Source: Ganoderma boninense (Eukaryota; Basidiomycota; Agaricomycetes; Polyporales; Polyporaceae). Taken from it: 64,000 bases of DNA. The DNA is taken from positions 1,426,001 to 1,490,000 of the forward strand of contig CM035306.1 in NCBI GenBank assembly GCA_002900995.3, read 5' to 3'. Of this stretch, positions 34,501 to 45,449 are shown piece after piece. The notes below the pieces were generated by a model. It was not told the DNA's origin and ran no database searches. It saw nothing but the letters and a program-made list of their open reading frames with translations. The translations under genes and the position numbers were made by a program. The stretch's first letter is position 1. Each line of letters starts with the position of its first letter.

Positions 34501-34614
34501 CTGGCAAGGATGATGCACCAGCTGGATGGGCAACATCCAGACGAAGAAGTGACACGGACGACGAAGGACGGAGACATGAAAGGGAAAGGATCGGCAGTGA
34601 GATGGGAGGACTGA
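31520..34614 (+). CDS. FunK1 fungal-type protein kinase 1
   Basis: A member of the FunK1 family, protein-kinase-like proteins expanded in Agaricomycetes. A tiny first exon (31520-31534, MSNMP) joins 31599-31973 and 32036 onward. The N-terminal region has RYKRLREESLRWL and FKKYLVDGKRWPQNEKDI; the FunK1 body has CPGFTFCDTSGYKDEL, FIRWDRAGAVVTEAF and DLFCEFFWRFAHIT. The kinase core shows VVLLKDTWRY (nucleotide-binding Lys), HYRLVLDVAGYTLLRLRGT, the catalytic loop FHRDITPGHIILYK at about 33465-33500, and the DFG-equivalent LVDWDLS. In the catalytic loop the usual Asn (GNI) is His (GHI). It lacks the basic tail of FunK1-2. The intron near 33115-33203 has several possible borders. The stop is at 34614. 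Confidence 0.8.
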
Positions 34615-35142
34615 CAAGAATGGTGAGCATGTTATTGACGCACAACTACTTATTTTGCTTATCTTGCACCGCTGCTCTGCCCCAGTGTGTTAGTCGTTGA
34701 AGTTGGAGGGCTAGGAGACGCAATGCCTACCGCTCGAGACCAACCGATGCCGTTTTCAAGGCTGGCCCTGGTCCTAATCATACCGCCCATGTAGTGCTTC
34801 TTTGTACGCGGCAGCGATGTTCATTTATGATGCTAAGATGAAGGCGTACAGTGACGTCCGTGGCCTTGGCTCTGACGTTGAGCACGCGCAATACAGTAAG
34901 CTTCATGCAGGGGGAAAAGGGATAGCGAGCTGCGTAGGCTTTAGCGCCACTGGCCCTTGTGTCATTAGCGCCGTGAAGGACGGGCGTCTGTTATGAGCGC
35001 CACGAGGCTCGTGCACGGTTGAAGTTGCGAGTCGGACGTTCAGTGCAGTTCTCCCTCCTCTTCACTTCGTCCCCTTCTCCGCTCATCTTCGGCATCCGCT
35101 CGCTGCGGCCTCCTCTCGCCGCATCTACTCTCCAGTATAATT
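34615..35142. other. Intergenic between FunK1-1 and FunK1-2
   Basis: Promoter region of FunK1-2; no coding or repeat signal was recognised. Confidence 0.5.
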
Positions 35143-37958
35143 ATGTGCGATGCAACAGTCATACCTCCGGCGCTGTCTTGCGCCTACAACATTCCTTTGG
35201 CTCTCGACCACACCCTCCTCGAGACACGAGGACCAGAGCCTCATTTCGCCAAGAATCGAAACGCAAATCTTCTAGGAGACTGCAAAGCTTCCATATTTGG
35301 GCCTATGCCAGTGCAGAAGTTCATGGACCACTTCCTTCCTCCGGCGGTCGCAGGCGAGAAATCCGACATGTTGGAGAGCTTGGACGCCTTTAAGTCTGTG
35401 CCTCTTCGTGGAGCGGAGGCGTCAGACATATACATGCCGCTGGTGAGTCCGTCGTTGCTTGTCGCAGGCCCCTTTTACAAAGTCGTATAGGTCGCAGCCA
35501 TCAATGCACGTAGCGGACCCAAGTCACGTTGCGCAGGATTCGTTTTTGAGGTTGCCGCCACTCGCAGCTCCCATCCAAAAAGACCTGGGTACATGAAACC
35601 CCATATCTGCTGCTACACTCCCGAGAATGCAGAAATCGTCCATAGCTCAGACCCCGCATCCCGAACAGAGTTCGGATATGCGGAGTTGTTCGTTGACGTC
35701 CAGCCAGATCCTGCCCTCGACTTTTTCGTGGACCCTCCATCTCAACCGGCCGCTCGCGCCCGTCATGACTTCCTGCAGTCGGCTTGTGATGAAGATGACA
35801 GGCCGATGGTGAATCTCGTTGTCACCCTTGGTCAGCACATCGCATACGCCGCTGAGGTTTTAGCTCGCCAACCTCGTACCTTCCTCTTCACCGTTGCGTT
35901 GTCGGGATCGCGTGCTCGACTTCTCCTCTGGGACCGAGCAGGTGGGGTCGTGACGGAGGCATTCGACCTTCGCGATCGGCCTGAGCTCCTATGCGAGTTC
36001 CTATGGAGGTTCTCGGGAGCCACTTCTGCCGAACGCGGTCACGATATGTCCGTCCAGCCCGCCACGGAGGAGGAGGAGTTGATGTTTCGGGATGTTATTG
36101 AGCGCCACGCCCGTTCGCAGCTGGACAAGAGCGATGAGGAGACCCTTAAGAACGCTGTCGCTGAACATTACAAGCCTGGCCATGTCTACGCAATTGACGT
36201 GGTCCACCAGCGTCCTCCTCGAAGCGGCGAGAGTAGTACCCGCCGATTTCTAGTATCCCGTCCTCTGGTATCCTCTCTTTCCCTTATTGGTCGAGGGACG
36301 CGTGGATATTGGGCCGCGGACACGACCAATCGGTCGATTGTCTTCGTCAAGGATACCTGGCGCTTTCGGGCCTTGCGTGAACTGGAGGCGGAGACTCTCC
36401 AACATCTCAACAGTCTTGGCGTGCGCTACATTCCATCTGTTGTGTGGTACGGTGACGTTCACGACTCTTTTGATGTCGCTCATGAATCGCATGCAACACC
36501 CTGTGAGCACAAATGTTTGCTGTCAACGGAAGACGCTGAATGATATCGTGTAGCAGACAAGAAGTTCCAAGATACCCTGAGTGATCAGGTGATGTCACTA
36601 GCTTGGGTGTGTCTGTTCAACGAGCAAAAGCCGTTCGCAGCAAGAAGAAGACATCATCGCTTGGTGATGGGCACGGTTGGCCATAGCTTGAATCGCCTTC
36701 GTGGCACTGAAGAACTTCTGCATTCAACGTATGATGTCTTTACTGGTGAATGTCGTGCATCAAATCGTCATACGTTGCGTGGCTGACTATCGTGCCTTAA
36801 TTTAGCGATGAGAGATACGTTGGAAAAGGACTCCCGCATACATAGGGACATAAGCGTTGGTAATATCATCTTGGTTAAAGAGGAGGGCGCGGCTGTCCGG
36901 AGAGGGTATCTCATCGACTGGGAAACTTCTTGTACTGTGGACGATGCTGGCGCTGCCACGCAAACTGGGCGCGTGGTGAGCTGCTTGGCGTTTGTGATTT
37001 GCTTCATGAAGACTGATTGGTTGCATACAAGGGAACCTGGCAATATCAATCCATCCGAATGACGAGCGAGCGCCAGGGGCAAAACGGCAGGCCAACATTC
37101 CAGGACGAGACGGAGTCTCTCCTCTATGTTGTTCTATACTGTGCGCTGCTTTGGCAGGAGCACGGTACCTCGCAAAGGCAACTTACGAACATCATCACAG
37201 AAATGTTCGATAAATTCAGAGAGTTCGAGGATGGCATCAGAGACGGTGGGGATGGGAAGCTGGCCAACGCTCAAGGACGGTTCTTCACTCGTTCCGTGCG
37301 GTTCAAGAATCGAGATCTCAGCGAATGGCTGAACACCGTCATGGATTTTCATTCGCCCCCGCCTCACCTGCGCGCTGAGTACAAGGATAAATGGGCACAT
37401 CCGGAGCAGTTGGACGCTTATTGGCTCAATTTCCTCAAGACCCGCAAGCTAGACTGCGACAATCGGACTGAGAACAAATTGGACCAATACGACATCTACG
37501 ATTCTATCACACCTCCGCCCCCCTTGCCTTCGCCGTCTCCACCGGCGTGCGTGCCATCTCCGCGGCGGTCAGAAACACCTCCTCCAACGCCCCCTCGCCT
37601 GCGCAAGAGGAAGGTCGAGCAGTCCGAGGACGAGTCTTCGGGGTCACAACCAAAGCAGGCACGGACGGAGAAACGACCCTCTGCAAAGGTGGACGGCGTC
37701 CAGCCAACTCCTGCGCAACTGGACGCCGTGCAGCCAGCCATTGGACAACCAGACGCGGCGCCACCATCATCGTCGGTCCAGCGGGACTCTGTGCGACCAG
37801 CCTCCGTGCAGCCTAAGCCGCAAGCCCCGGCCCCGCCCACTCCTCTCCGGCGCAGTCCGCGGAAACATGCGAGCAGCCAGCCTAAGCCTTCGACCAACGG
37901 GAGTAAACCCCGAAAGCCACGCACGGCTGGCGCGTCGCGCAAGACTCGTCGCAAATAA
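35143..37958 (+). CDS. FunK1 fungal-type protein kinase 2 (intact)
   Basis: The intact reference copy of the cluster. Start MCDATVIPPALSCAYNIPLA; TLLETRGPEPHFAKNRN; FMDHFLPPAVAGEKSDML; after an intron, CAGFVFEVAATRSSHPKRPG. The FunK1 body has YAELFVDVQPDPALDFFVD, LLLWDRAGGVVTEAFDLRD and ELLCEFLWRFSGAT. The kinase core has RGYWAADTTNRSIVFVKDTW (Lys), RRRHHRLVMGTVGHSLNRLR, the catalytic loop IHRDISVGNIILVKEEG with Asp and Asn present, and YLIDWETS. The C-terminal lobe has ESLLYVVLYCALLWQEHG and DLSEWLNTVMDFHSPPP. A Pro/Ser-rich tail then ends in a strongly basic segment (PLRRSPRKHASSQPKPS ... SRKTRRK), which could be a nuclear localisation or DNA-binding tail. Introns are short. Activity is plausible; the substrate is unknown. 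Confidence 0.85.
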
Positions 37959-38400
37959 ACTCGGACAAGTTGCTCTCGCCGGTCACCTTATCCACCTTAT
38001 CCACTTTATTGATACTGCTGCGGTATACTGCTTTCGACCCTGGCTTTGTTTTTCGCGTTGTGATTTTCGGGAGGCTTTGCACGTAATCCTTGTCATTTTA
38101 ACATCCTCATTGTGGATCGTCTACAGTTTGTTTGTTTGTGTCTTACTCCCGTTTATACACCTGCAAGGCTAAGCTTCAAAGTTCAGACTACTGTGTGCGC
38201 ATTGATGACCGCGGGGTTCACCCAGCTGGCACGCGATATGAGGGTCCCGTTGCAGACGGGCCTACGCCTGTACATATCCGCCGAGGGTAACGGCTGACTC
38301 GCCGCCGTCTTCTCTATCTTCATGCAATTTCTTACGGTAATTCTTCCACGCCTTCACACTCTGCTTGCTGCTGTGCAGCTGATCTACTTCCTCACACCTG
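37959..38400. other. Intergenic: FunK1-2 3' end and remnant leader of acidic copy D
   Basis: From about 38270 the sequence matches the 5' leader of the acidic genes (GGCTGACTCGCC, then CTGCTGTGCAGCTGATCTAC near 38370). It breaks off at about 38400, where it joins the middle of exon 2 (see copy D). Confidence 0.6.
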
Positions 38401-38756
38401 GTGACCGCGACAAGACTATCCTGGCTGACTCCGACTGGACTTCGCTGGACGACCCCGACTCGGCTCCCTCGACCGTCTTTCGCATCCTCAATATCGACAC
38501 GACCAGCCCCAACTTCTCCCTCCACATGGTCAAATACGACACCACCTCCGACAGCAAGACCGACACAGACTCGACCGACCCCGCTGCGACCGCCAAGGAG
38601 CTCTCCGGCACGATGCAACTCCTCTCGACCGCCGGCCTCCTCAACCTCGACACGTACGCGACCGTCTTCGACACCGCCGCGCGGGCGTGCGCGGCCGGAC
38701 CTCCCTTCTGGCTTGTTGACCCTCTTGGCGAGCGCGATACTATAGTTCTGGTCTGA
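38322..38756 (+). pseudogene. Acidic family copy D, internal-deletion remnant
   Basis: The leader up to CCTCACACCT at about 38400 is joined directly to GACAAGACTATCCTGGC, which is exon 2 from the DGDKTILAD position. Exon 1, the intron and about the first two-thirds of exon 2, with both DWADDVEQ blocks, are missing. What remains reads DKTILADSDWTSLDDPDSAPS, FRILNIDTTSPNFSLHM, TAKELSGTMQLLSTAGLLN and LVDPLGERDTIVLV, ending at 38756. A fortuitous ATG in the leader at 38322 keeps the frame open (144 aa). A shortened protein is possible, but loss of the conserved first exon makes a pseudogene more likely. Confidence 0.7.
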
Positions 38757-39784
38757 GTTGGACTCTGGGGGGGCTTGACTGAACTTGCGGCGTTGGACTG
38801 CGGTTTTGGGTTTTGGACTCGGGGAAGCCTGGAGGCGTGGGCGGTGGGATGGCGACCTGCCGTCCGTGTCTCCAGTCTTCCTCGTTGGGTTCGTTCCGCG
38901 GACTCTGAGTGAGGGACATCGCTTAAGATTTGGGATCCAGGACTCGGCGAAGGCTGGGGGTGCGGGCGGTGGCGTGGCGACCTACCGTTCACGTCTCCAG
39001 TCCTCTTCTTTTTGTGAGGCTGTGGGACGTTTGCATGAGATCTGCCCAGGTCTTGATGTAATCTGTGGTGTGCTGGCACTGCGACTGAATTCAGTGGTTG
39101 GATTTGGACCAGGGTACGAGTACTGTCAGTAGCACGTACTTGCATTTTCACTGTGCTCGGGGGCGGGCAGCGATCTGGGGGAGGCGATGCCAGTATCGAC
39201 GGAGTGGTGGTGGCATGGTGGTGTCGGCAGGGTGGTGGACACGGGTGGCGTGAGCGGGTGGCAGTTGTTACGAAACGTTCGTGGTCTAAGCTGAGGAGGA
39301 GGTGACTATGAAGGGGGCCGGGGTGCGGCTGAAAGCAGGGCCAGGGCCATACAGGAATATGGGCAGGGAAGGACAACAGCCACGAGCGGAAAGGACGGCG
39401 TCGAGGGTTGGGACGGTATACCACTGCCAGACTCGAAGGGATCTTGTGCTTGATGGAAGCGGCTTGGCGGGCTGTCAGATGCTCGAGGTCGAGAGTTTCC
39501 TCCCGGGCACGGCAGATACCTGACCGTCGACTCAGGTGTAGTCTGTGAGCTTTGTAACCTTAACGGGCACATGCGCACATGCAGACTTTGTAACTTAGTA
39601 AATGATGAAGGTATAATAAGCACGTCGAGGCAAAGCATTTACACACGACAGCGCTCGAAAGCATAACACGAAAACAACGCAAAAGGCGTAAGCGATACAC
39701 AGCAAGTGTCTACTTATGTACGTACGAAGCGGATAGATCGCATCGATCGCCTGCGCGAGCAAAGTGGCGTCGACAGGATCGAGT
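38757..39784. other. Intergenic spacer between copy D and FunK1-3
   Basis: This holds two hairpin units (38821-38883 and 38946-39008) and a GC-rich spacer that matches 44960-45410 of unit 2. It is the convergent 3' end region of both genes; no coding signal. Confidence 0.6.
38821..39008 (+). repeat. Two hairpin-forming repeat units 3' of copy D
   Basis: Unit 1: left arm 38821-38848, loop 38849-38855 (ATGGCGA), right arm 38856-38883. Of 28 positions, 20 form Watson-Crick pairs, 7 are G-U wobbles on the plus strand and one is a mismatch (C-U). Unit 2: 38946-39008, with 24 of 28 positions pairable. Several positions differ between the units while remaining paired (A-U to G-U, C-G to U-G, U-G to U-A). 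Confidence 0.8.
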
Positions 39785-42599
39785 CTATTTGGGACGAGTC
39801 TTGCGCGACGCGCCAGCCGTGCGTGGCTTTCGGGGTTTACTCCCGCTGGTCGAAGGCTTAGGCTGGCTGCTCGCATGCTTCCGCGGACTGCGTCGGAGAG
39901 GAGTGGGCGGGGTCGGTTCCTGAGATGGTGCTGTAGCTCCAGGCTGCACGGAGTCCGGCAGGACCGACGACGACGACGACGACATCGCGTCTGGTTGCAC
40001 AATCGCTGACTGCACGGCGTCCGGCTGCGCAGGAGTTGGCTGTGTCCCGTCCGGCTTCGCAGAGGGTGGTTTCTCTGTTCGTGCTTGCTTTGATTGCGAC
40101 CCTGAAGACTCGTCCTCCGACTGCTCGGCTTTCCTCTTGGCCTGGCGAGGGGGCGTTGGAGGAGGCGTTTCCGACCGCCGCGAGTCCAGCGTGTCTGGTG
40201 TAGACGGGGAGGGCGCGGGCGTGATAGAGTCGTAGAGGTCGTACTCGTCGAGTTTGTTGTCGGTGCGGTTGCCGTGAGCGAGCGAGCGTGTCTGGAGGAA
40301 ATTGCGCCAGTAAGCATCCAGTTGTTCTGGATGGGACCACTTATCCTTGTACTCATCCCGCAGGCGAGGCGGGGGCGAATGGAAGTCCATGACGGTGTTC
40401 AGCCACTCGCTGAGATCGCTGTTCTCGAACTGCAGCATGCGAGTGTAGAACCGCCCATCGGCGTTCAACAGCTTCGCGTCCCCGCCGTCTCTAATGCCGC
40501 CAGAAAACTCCCTAGATTTATTGAACATATCCGTGATGATGTTCCTGAGATCTTTTGGGTGGGCATCGTGCTTCTGCCAACGCAGTGCACTGTATAGAAC
40601 AACATAAAGGAGAGATTCCATCTCGTCCTGGAATGTTGGCCTGCCGTTGTGCCCCTCGGCCGCACTCATCATTCGGATGGAAAGGTATTGCCAGGTTCCC
40701 TTGTGACCAACCAGTCATTCTCGGTGACATAAATCACAAACTGAAATCGGCTCACCACACGCCCAGCTTCCGTCGCAGCGCCAGTATCGTCCACGTTACA
40801 GGAGGTCTCCCAGTCAATGAGATACCCTCTCCGTACTGCTGCGCCCTCCTCTTTGACCAAGATGATGTTGCAACGCTGATGTCCCTATGGATGCGGAGTC
40901 CTTTTCGCGCACCTCTTTCATTGCTAGACCCGAGACATGTAGTTAGCGACGTAGTGTACGGTAATATAAAGGCAAACAATCACCAGTGTAGACATCATAC
41001 GTTGCATGGAGTAGCTCATCTGTGCCGCGAAGACGATTCAAACAGTGCCCAACCGTACCCATCACCAAGCGATGATGCCTTCTCCTTACTGTGACTGGCT
41101 GAGCCCCTTTGAAGGGGGATACCCAAGCTTGCGACATCATCTGGTGGGTTACGGTGTCCTGAAATCTCTTACCTGCAGCGCGATGTCTATTAGCGTCTTC
41201 CGTTGACAGCAACAGAATTCATGCTTACACGAGGTTTCGTCGGGTTCGCGAGCCTGAGTGATATCCAAAGAGCTATGTACGTCGCCATACCGCACAACAG
41301 ATGGAATGAAGCGTATACCTAGACCATTGAGATGGAGAAGAGTGTCCCCTTCCAGTTCAGGCAAGTCCCTGAAGCGCCAGGTATCTTTGATGAAGACGAT
41401 AGTCCGAGTCGCTGTGTCTGCTGCCCAATAGCCACGCGTGCCCCGGCCAACGAGCCCCAGCGAGGATACCAAGGGGCGAGAGACAAGATACCGACGTGTT
41501 CCCTCGCACTCTGGACTAGGCCGCTGATGCGCGACTTCGACGGCATAGACGTGGCCAGCTTTATAGTGCTCTGCGATGGCGTTCTTGAGGGCCTCGTCGT
41601 CGTCCTTGTCCAGCTGCGAACGAGCGTGGCGCTCGATGACTTCCCGGAACAACTTCTCCTCCTCCGCCGTGGCGGGCTGGAAGACGTGTCATGACCGCGT
41701 CCGACGCAAGTGGTTTGTGAAAACCGCCACAGGAATTCGCATAGCAGGCCAGGTTGCTCACGAAGATCGAACGCTTCGGTCGCCACGCCACCGCCTCGGT
41801 CCCAGCGTAGGAGTCTTGCGCGTGATCCCGACAAGGCGACAGTGAAGAGGAAGGTGCGGGGTTGGCGAGCAAAAACCTCAGCAGCGTATGCAAGATGCTG
41901 ACCGAGAGTGTTGGAAAGATCGATCACATATTTCCCGTTTTCATCGTACGAGCGCTTTAGGAAGTCGTGGGGAAGACGGGGAGGGGGTTCGCAGGGAGAC
42001 GGAGGGTCGACGAAGAAGTCTAGGGCGGGTCTGGCTGGATGTCGATGAACAGCTCCGCGTACCCAAACTCGACGCGGGACGTGGGGTCTGCGCATTCCAC
42101 TAGCGTGGCGTTCTCGGGGGTGTAGCAGCATATATGGGGTTTCATGTAGCCAGGGCGTCTTGGATGCAAGCTGCGGGTGGCGGCGACCTCGAATACGAAG
42201 CCTGGGCAACCGTGATTTGCGTCCGCTATGTTCATTGATGGCTGCGACCTACACGATGCTGTTAAAAGGGTCCATTGAGAGAAGAATTGACCCACCAGCG
42301 GCATGTATATATCTGAGGCCTCCGCGCCACACAGTGGCACGGATTTGAAGGCATCCAAGCTCTCTAGTTTGTCGGATTTGTCGTCTGCAGACAGGGCGGA
42401 GGAAGGTATTGGTCCATGAATTCCTGCACGTTGGCATGGGCCCAAAGATAGAGCTTTGACAATCAGCGAGGAGGTTGGCGTTCCGACTCTTGGCGAAGTG
42501 AGGCTTTGGGGCCCGCGTCTCGAGGAGGGTGTGGTCAAGAGCCAAAGGAATGTTGTAGACACAAGAACGCGTGTGAGGTATGGGGAAAGCTTCAGTCAT
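39785..42599 (-). pseudogene. FunK1 fungal-type protein kinase 3, multiple frameshifts
   Basis: This copy is collinear with FunK1-2: start MTEAFPIPHTRSCVYNIPLA at 42599 and basic tail ending SRKTRPK at 39785. All domains are recognisable, but only by changing frame. Disruptions include about 42430 (after FGPMP), about 42025 (QPDP/ALDFF), about 41683 (DTSV), about 40895 (KDSR) and about 40870 (HRDISV(G)NII, in the catalytic loop). Most are single-base losses. The nucleotide-binding Lys (IVFIKDTWRF) and YLIDWETS are still readable as separate fragments. As drawn it cannot make an intact kinase. Confidence 0.75.
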
Positions 42600-43365
42600 G
42601 GCAGCAGAAGGACTCTGAGGCTGAGCGGCGAGTGTGTTGAGGAAGGTCGAGGGGACATGCAGAACGGAGTCGCGACCGAGTTGAGGAGAAGGTGGGGCGC
42701 ACTTGCCAGTGGCCAGGGCCGGGTCGAGGTTCCGGGCCGCCATTTGCTATCGACCGAGTCTTGTACTGGAGCTGGTACGGAAACTTGCCATGACAACCTG
42801 CTTGCACAACGCGACTATTGTCTCGGGCTCCGGGGGCAAGATCATCGAGGGCGAGTAGTGTTCAGCAATAGGGTAGTTTCCGGTAGTCCTGCGCTGACCG
42901 GTAACGTCGTGGCACAGAGGCACAGATACAATCGCGCGAGGCATCGCACCCTAACATCGGAGACTGCCGGCGAGACAAGCGCTTGCTTGCCAAAACCATG
43001 TACAGCTCCCGAGTCACCGCTTCAGCCTTCCAGCAGGTTGTACACGTCTCATGATCAACAGCTTCGCCTCTGCACTGGCACAACCAGTCCTCTGGCACTG
43101 ATCACTTGTTTCGTTACAACCTCAGTGTGTAACCTATGCTAACGAACTCAGCCCAAGCCTCCTTTCGCTTCACCTCGCCCGGGCAGGTGTACCATTCTAA
43201 ATCAGGCCGGGCCTCATGCATATGCATATAAGTCGAGGATATGCGGCTGACTCGCCTCCACCTATTGCCTTCATACCACAACTCCCATCCTAAATACTTC
43301 TTCACACCTCCCCATCTACTTTACTGCTGTGCAGTCGATTTGTTTTGTCATCCCCTGCCACCACG
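42600..43365. other. Intergenic between FunK1-3 and acidic copy E
   Basis: The part from 42600 to about 43100 is the 5' flank of FunK1-3, with no coding signal. 43200-43365 is the leader of copy E, with CATATAAG at about 43225-43232 as a possible TATA box and CTGCTGTGCAGTCGATTTG near 43330. Confidence 0.5.
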
Positions 43366-44463
43366 ATGCCTTTCTACCCCTTCTCCACTGCCATCAAGTC
43401 CACCGTCATCGGCGGGTCCTGGTCGACCCCCTATGGTACACGCTTCTTCGTCCGTTGGGGAAACGTGAGCCTCAAGGTTCCCATGGCCGCGCTCCGCGAA
43501 GAATACGAAGCCTGGGAGAAGCTTAGACGCGAGCGTCACCGTGAGCCCTCTCCGTGGTTACCACTGCTCCGCGGTCGAGCACTGACCCCTCTCATGCACG
43601 CATACAGCGGAACCCGAACTCGAACCTGAGCCTCTGAAGCCTGCTGCTCTCCCATCCTTCTCCTCTGAACCTTTTGACTGGGCTGACGATGTTGAACAGG
43701 AGTATTTCTCTAGCAGCAGCGACTCAGACTCCGACGACGATTCGACCAACGACATACCTCTGGACCCAATTTCCCTCCCATCCTTCCCTTCCGATCACTT
43801 TGACTGGGCTGACGACGTTGAGCAGGAATATTTTTCTAGCCCCAGCAGTATGACCGACATAATCGACACCAAGCCCGACACCGACTTATTGGACTCTTCG
43901 ATCGTCGGCCAAGTCGTCGCCGACTGGATCAGCGCAGTGGGTACTGGCGCCACCTTCTGCACGATTAGAGAGGAGTACGAGGAGGAAGATGTGCCGTGGG
44001 AAGACGAGGCTGACGACTTCAACTGCATCGACCTTTCCGACTCCGACCTGGACGCGACTATCATGCCCGACAACGACACGACAATTCTGGCCGACGGCGA
44101 CAAGACGATCCTGGCCGACTTCGACTGGACTTCCATGGACGACTCCGACTCGGCTCCCTCGACAGCCTCGACCGACACTGCAACGACCGTCTACCGCATC
44201 CTCAACATCGACACGACCGGCCCCGACTTCTCTCTCCACATGGTCGAATACGACACCGCCCCGAAGCCTCCGACATCAAGCCTGACGACACCGCTGCGAC
44301 CGCCAAGGAGCTCTCGGACACGATGCAACTCCTCTCGACCGCCGGCCTGCTCAACCTCGACACGTACGCGACCGTCTTCGACACCGCAGCGCGGGAGTGT
44401 GCGGCTGGGCCTCCCTTCTGGCTTGTTGATCCTCTTGGCGAGCGCGAAGTCGTTCTGGTCTGA
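43366..44463 (+). pseudogene. Acidic family copy E, frameshifted late in exon 2
   Basis: Exons 43366-43540 and 43608-44463. Exon 1 is intact (MPFYPFSTAIKSTVIGGSW ... RRERH) and exon 2 begins in frame with PE repeats, FDWADDVEQEYF twice, PDTDLLDSSIVGQVVADW and NDTTILADGDKTILADFDWT. At about 44262-44275, just after MVEYDTA, an indel shifts the frame. The downstream family sequence (SDIKPDDTAATAKELSDTMQ ... LVDPLGEREVVLV, TGA at 44463) is intact in another frame. Read straight through, translation runs into a non-homologous Pro/Arg/Ser-rich frame. It could still produce the conserved N-terminal two-thirds. Confidence 0.65.
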
Positions 44464-45449
44464 GTTGGACTCTGGGGGCTCACTTGGACCTTGGGCTATG
44501 GGCTTGGACTTTGGGCCCTCGGCTGGGGCGTTCGGGGAGGACTTGGGACTCGGGGAAGCCTGGAGGCGTGGGCGGTGGGGTGGCGACCTGCTGTCCGTGT
44601 CTCCAGTCTTCCTCATTTGTGAGATAATTTTTGGATTTGTTCCATGACTCATTCGCAGGCTTGGAGTGAGGGTCGTGCTTGAAGAGTTGAGGTTGAGGGA
44701 TTCGGGATTCGGGATTTGGGACTCGGCGATGGCTGGGGGTGCGGGCGGCGGGATGGCGACCCACTGTCCACATCTCCAGACCTCTTTTTTTCCCGAGATT
44801 GTTGGATACTTTGCGTGAGACCTGCTGGGAACGTGCTAGAAACTGCATCGTGGTGGGCGAGTAGTGACATTGGCGGGGGGGCAATAATATCGACCGAGCG
44901 GGGAGTAGTGGTGCTAGGCGTGTTGGCGGAGTGGTGGCCGTGGCGGGCGGCGTGAGAGTTGCGAGAGGTGGTTTAGGACCTCCGTGGTCTAAGCTGAGGA
45001 GGTCGGTATGATGAAGGAAGGCTGAATGGGGCGACGGCCGGGCCGTATGAGCATATGGGCAACGAAGGGAGATAACCACGAGGGTAGGGAACGGCGTCGA
45101 GGGTAAGGGACGCCAGCGTCCCGCTGCCAGTTTCTTTGCCAAGTCGAGGCTCAAGAGAGCCTTGTGCTTCACGGACGTGGGCTGACAGGCAGTAAGTCGC
45201 TCTATGTGGCAGGTTCCTCTCATATGCAGTCCTTGAGCTTTGTAATATCGCTGGGCACGTAGACACGCGCAGACTTCGCAGTAAATGATGAAGGTATAAT
45301 AAACATGTCAAAGCAACAGCATTTACACACGACAGCGCTCGAAAGCATAACACGAGAGCAAGCGGACGCATAAGCCATGCACAGCAAGTATGTACGTACG
45401 AAGCAATTAGATCACCTGCGCGAGCAACTTCACGTCGACAAGATCGAGT
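44464..45449. other. Intergenic spacer between copy E and FunK1-4
   Basis: Contains two hairpin units and the GC-rich spacer homologous to 39000-39785. No coding signal. Confidence 0.6.
44552..44787 (+). repeat. Two hairpin-forming repeat units 3' of copy E
   Basis: Unit 1: left arm 44552-44579, loop 44580-44586 (GTGGCGA), right arm 44587-44614. Unit 2: 44725-44787. The pairing pattern is the same as downstream of copy D, with a C-to-U change in the right arm (CCTGCTG) that turns G-C into G-U. Confidence 0.75.

Larger units (their letters stand above)
38270..42800. repeat. Tandem duplication, unit 1 (acidic gene D facing FunK1-3)
   Basis: The acidic gene (+) and FunK1 (-) lie tail to tail with a shared spacer. 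The spacer has CGTGGTCTAAGCTGAGGAGG at 39281 here and at 44980 in unit 2, and shared 3' sequences near 39600-39700 and 45290-45370. Unit 2 is 43200-48540. Unit 1 has lost much of its acidic gene. Confidence 0.7.

Noticed and set aside
3638..44787. The 63-nt units as a CRISPR-like or satellite array
   Set aside because: Only 2-4 diverged units per locus with uneven 115-185 bp spacing, internally self-complementary; a eukaryotic context excludes CRISPR.
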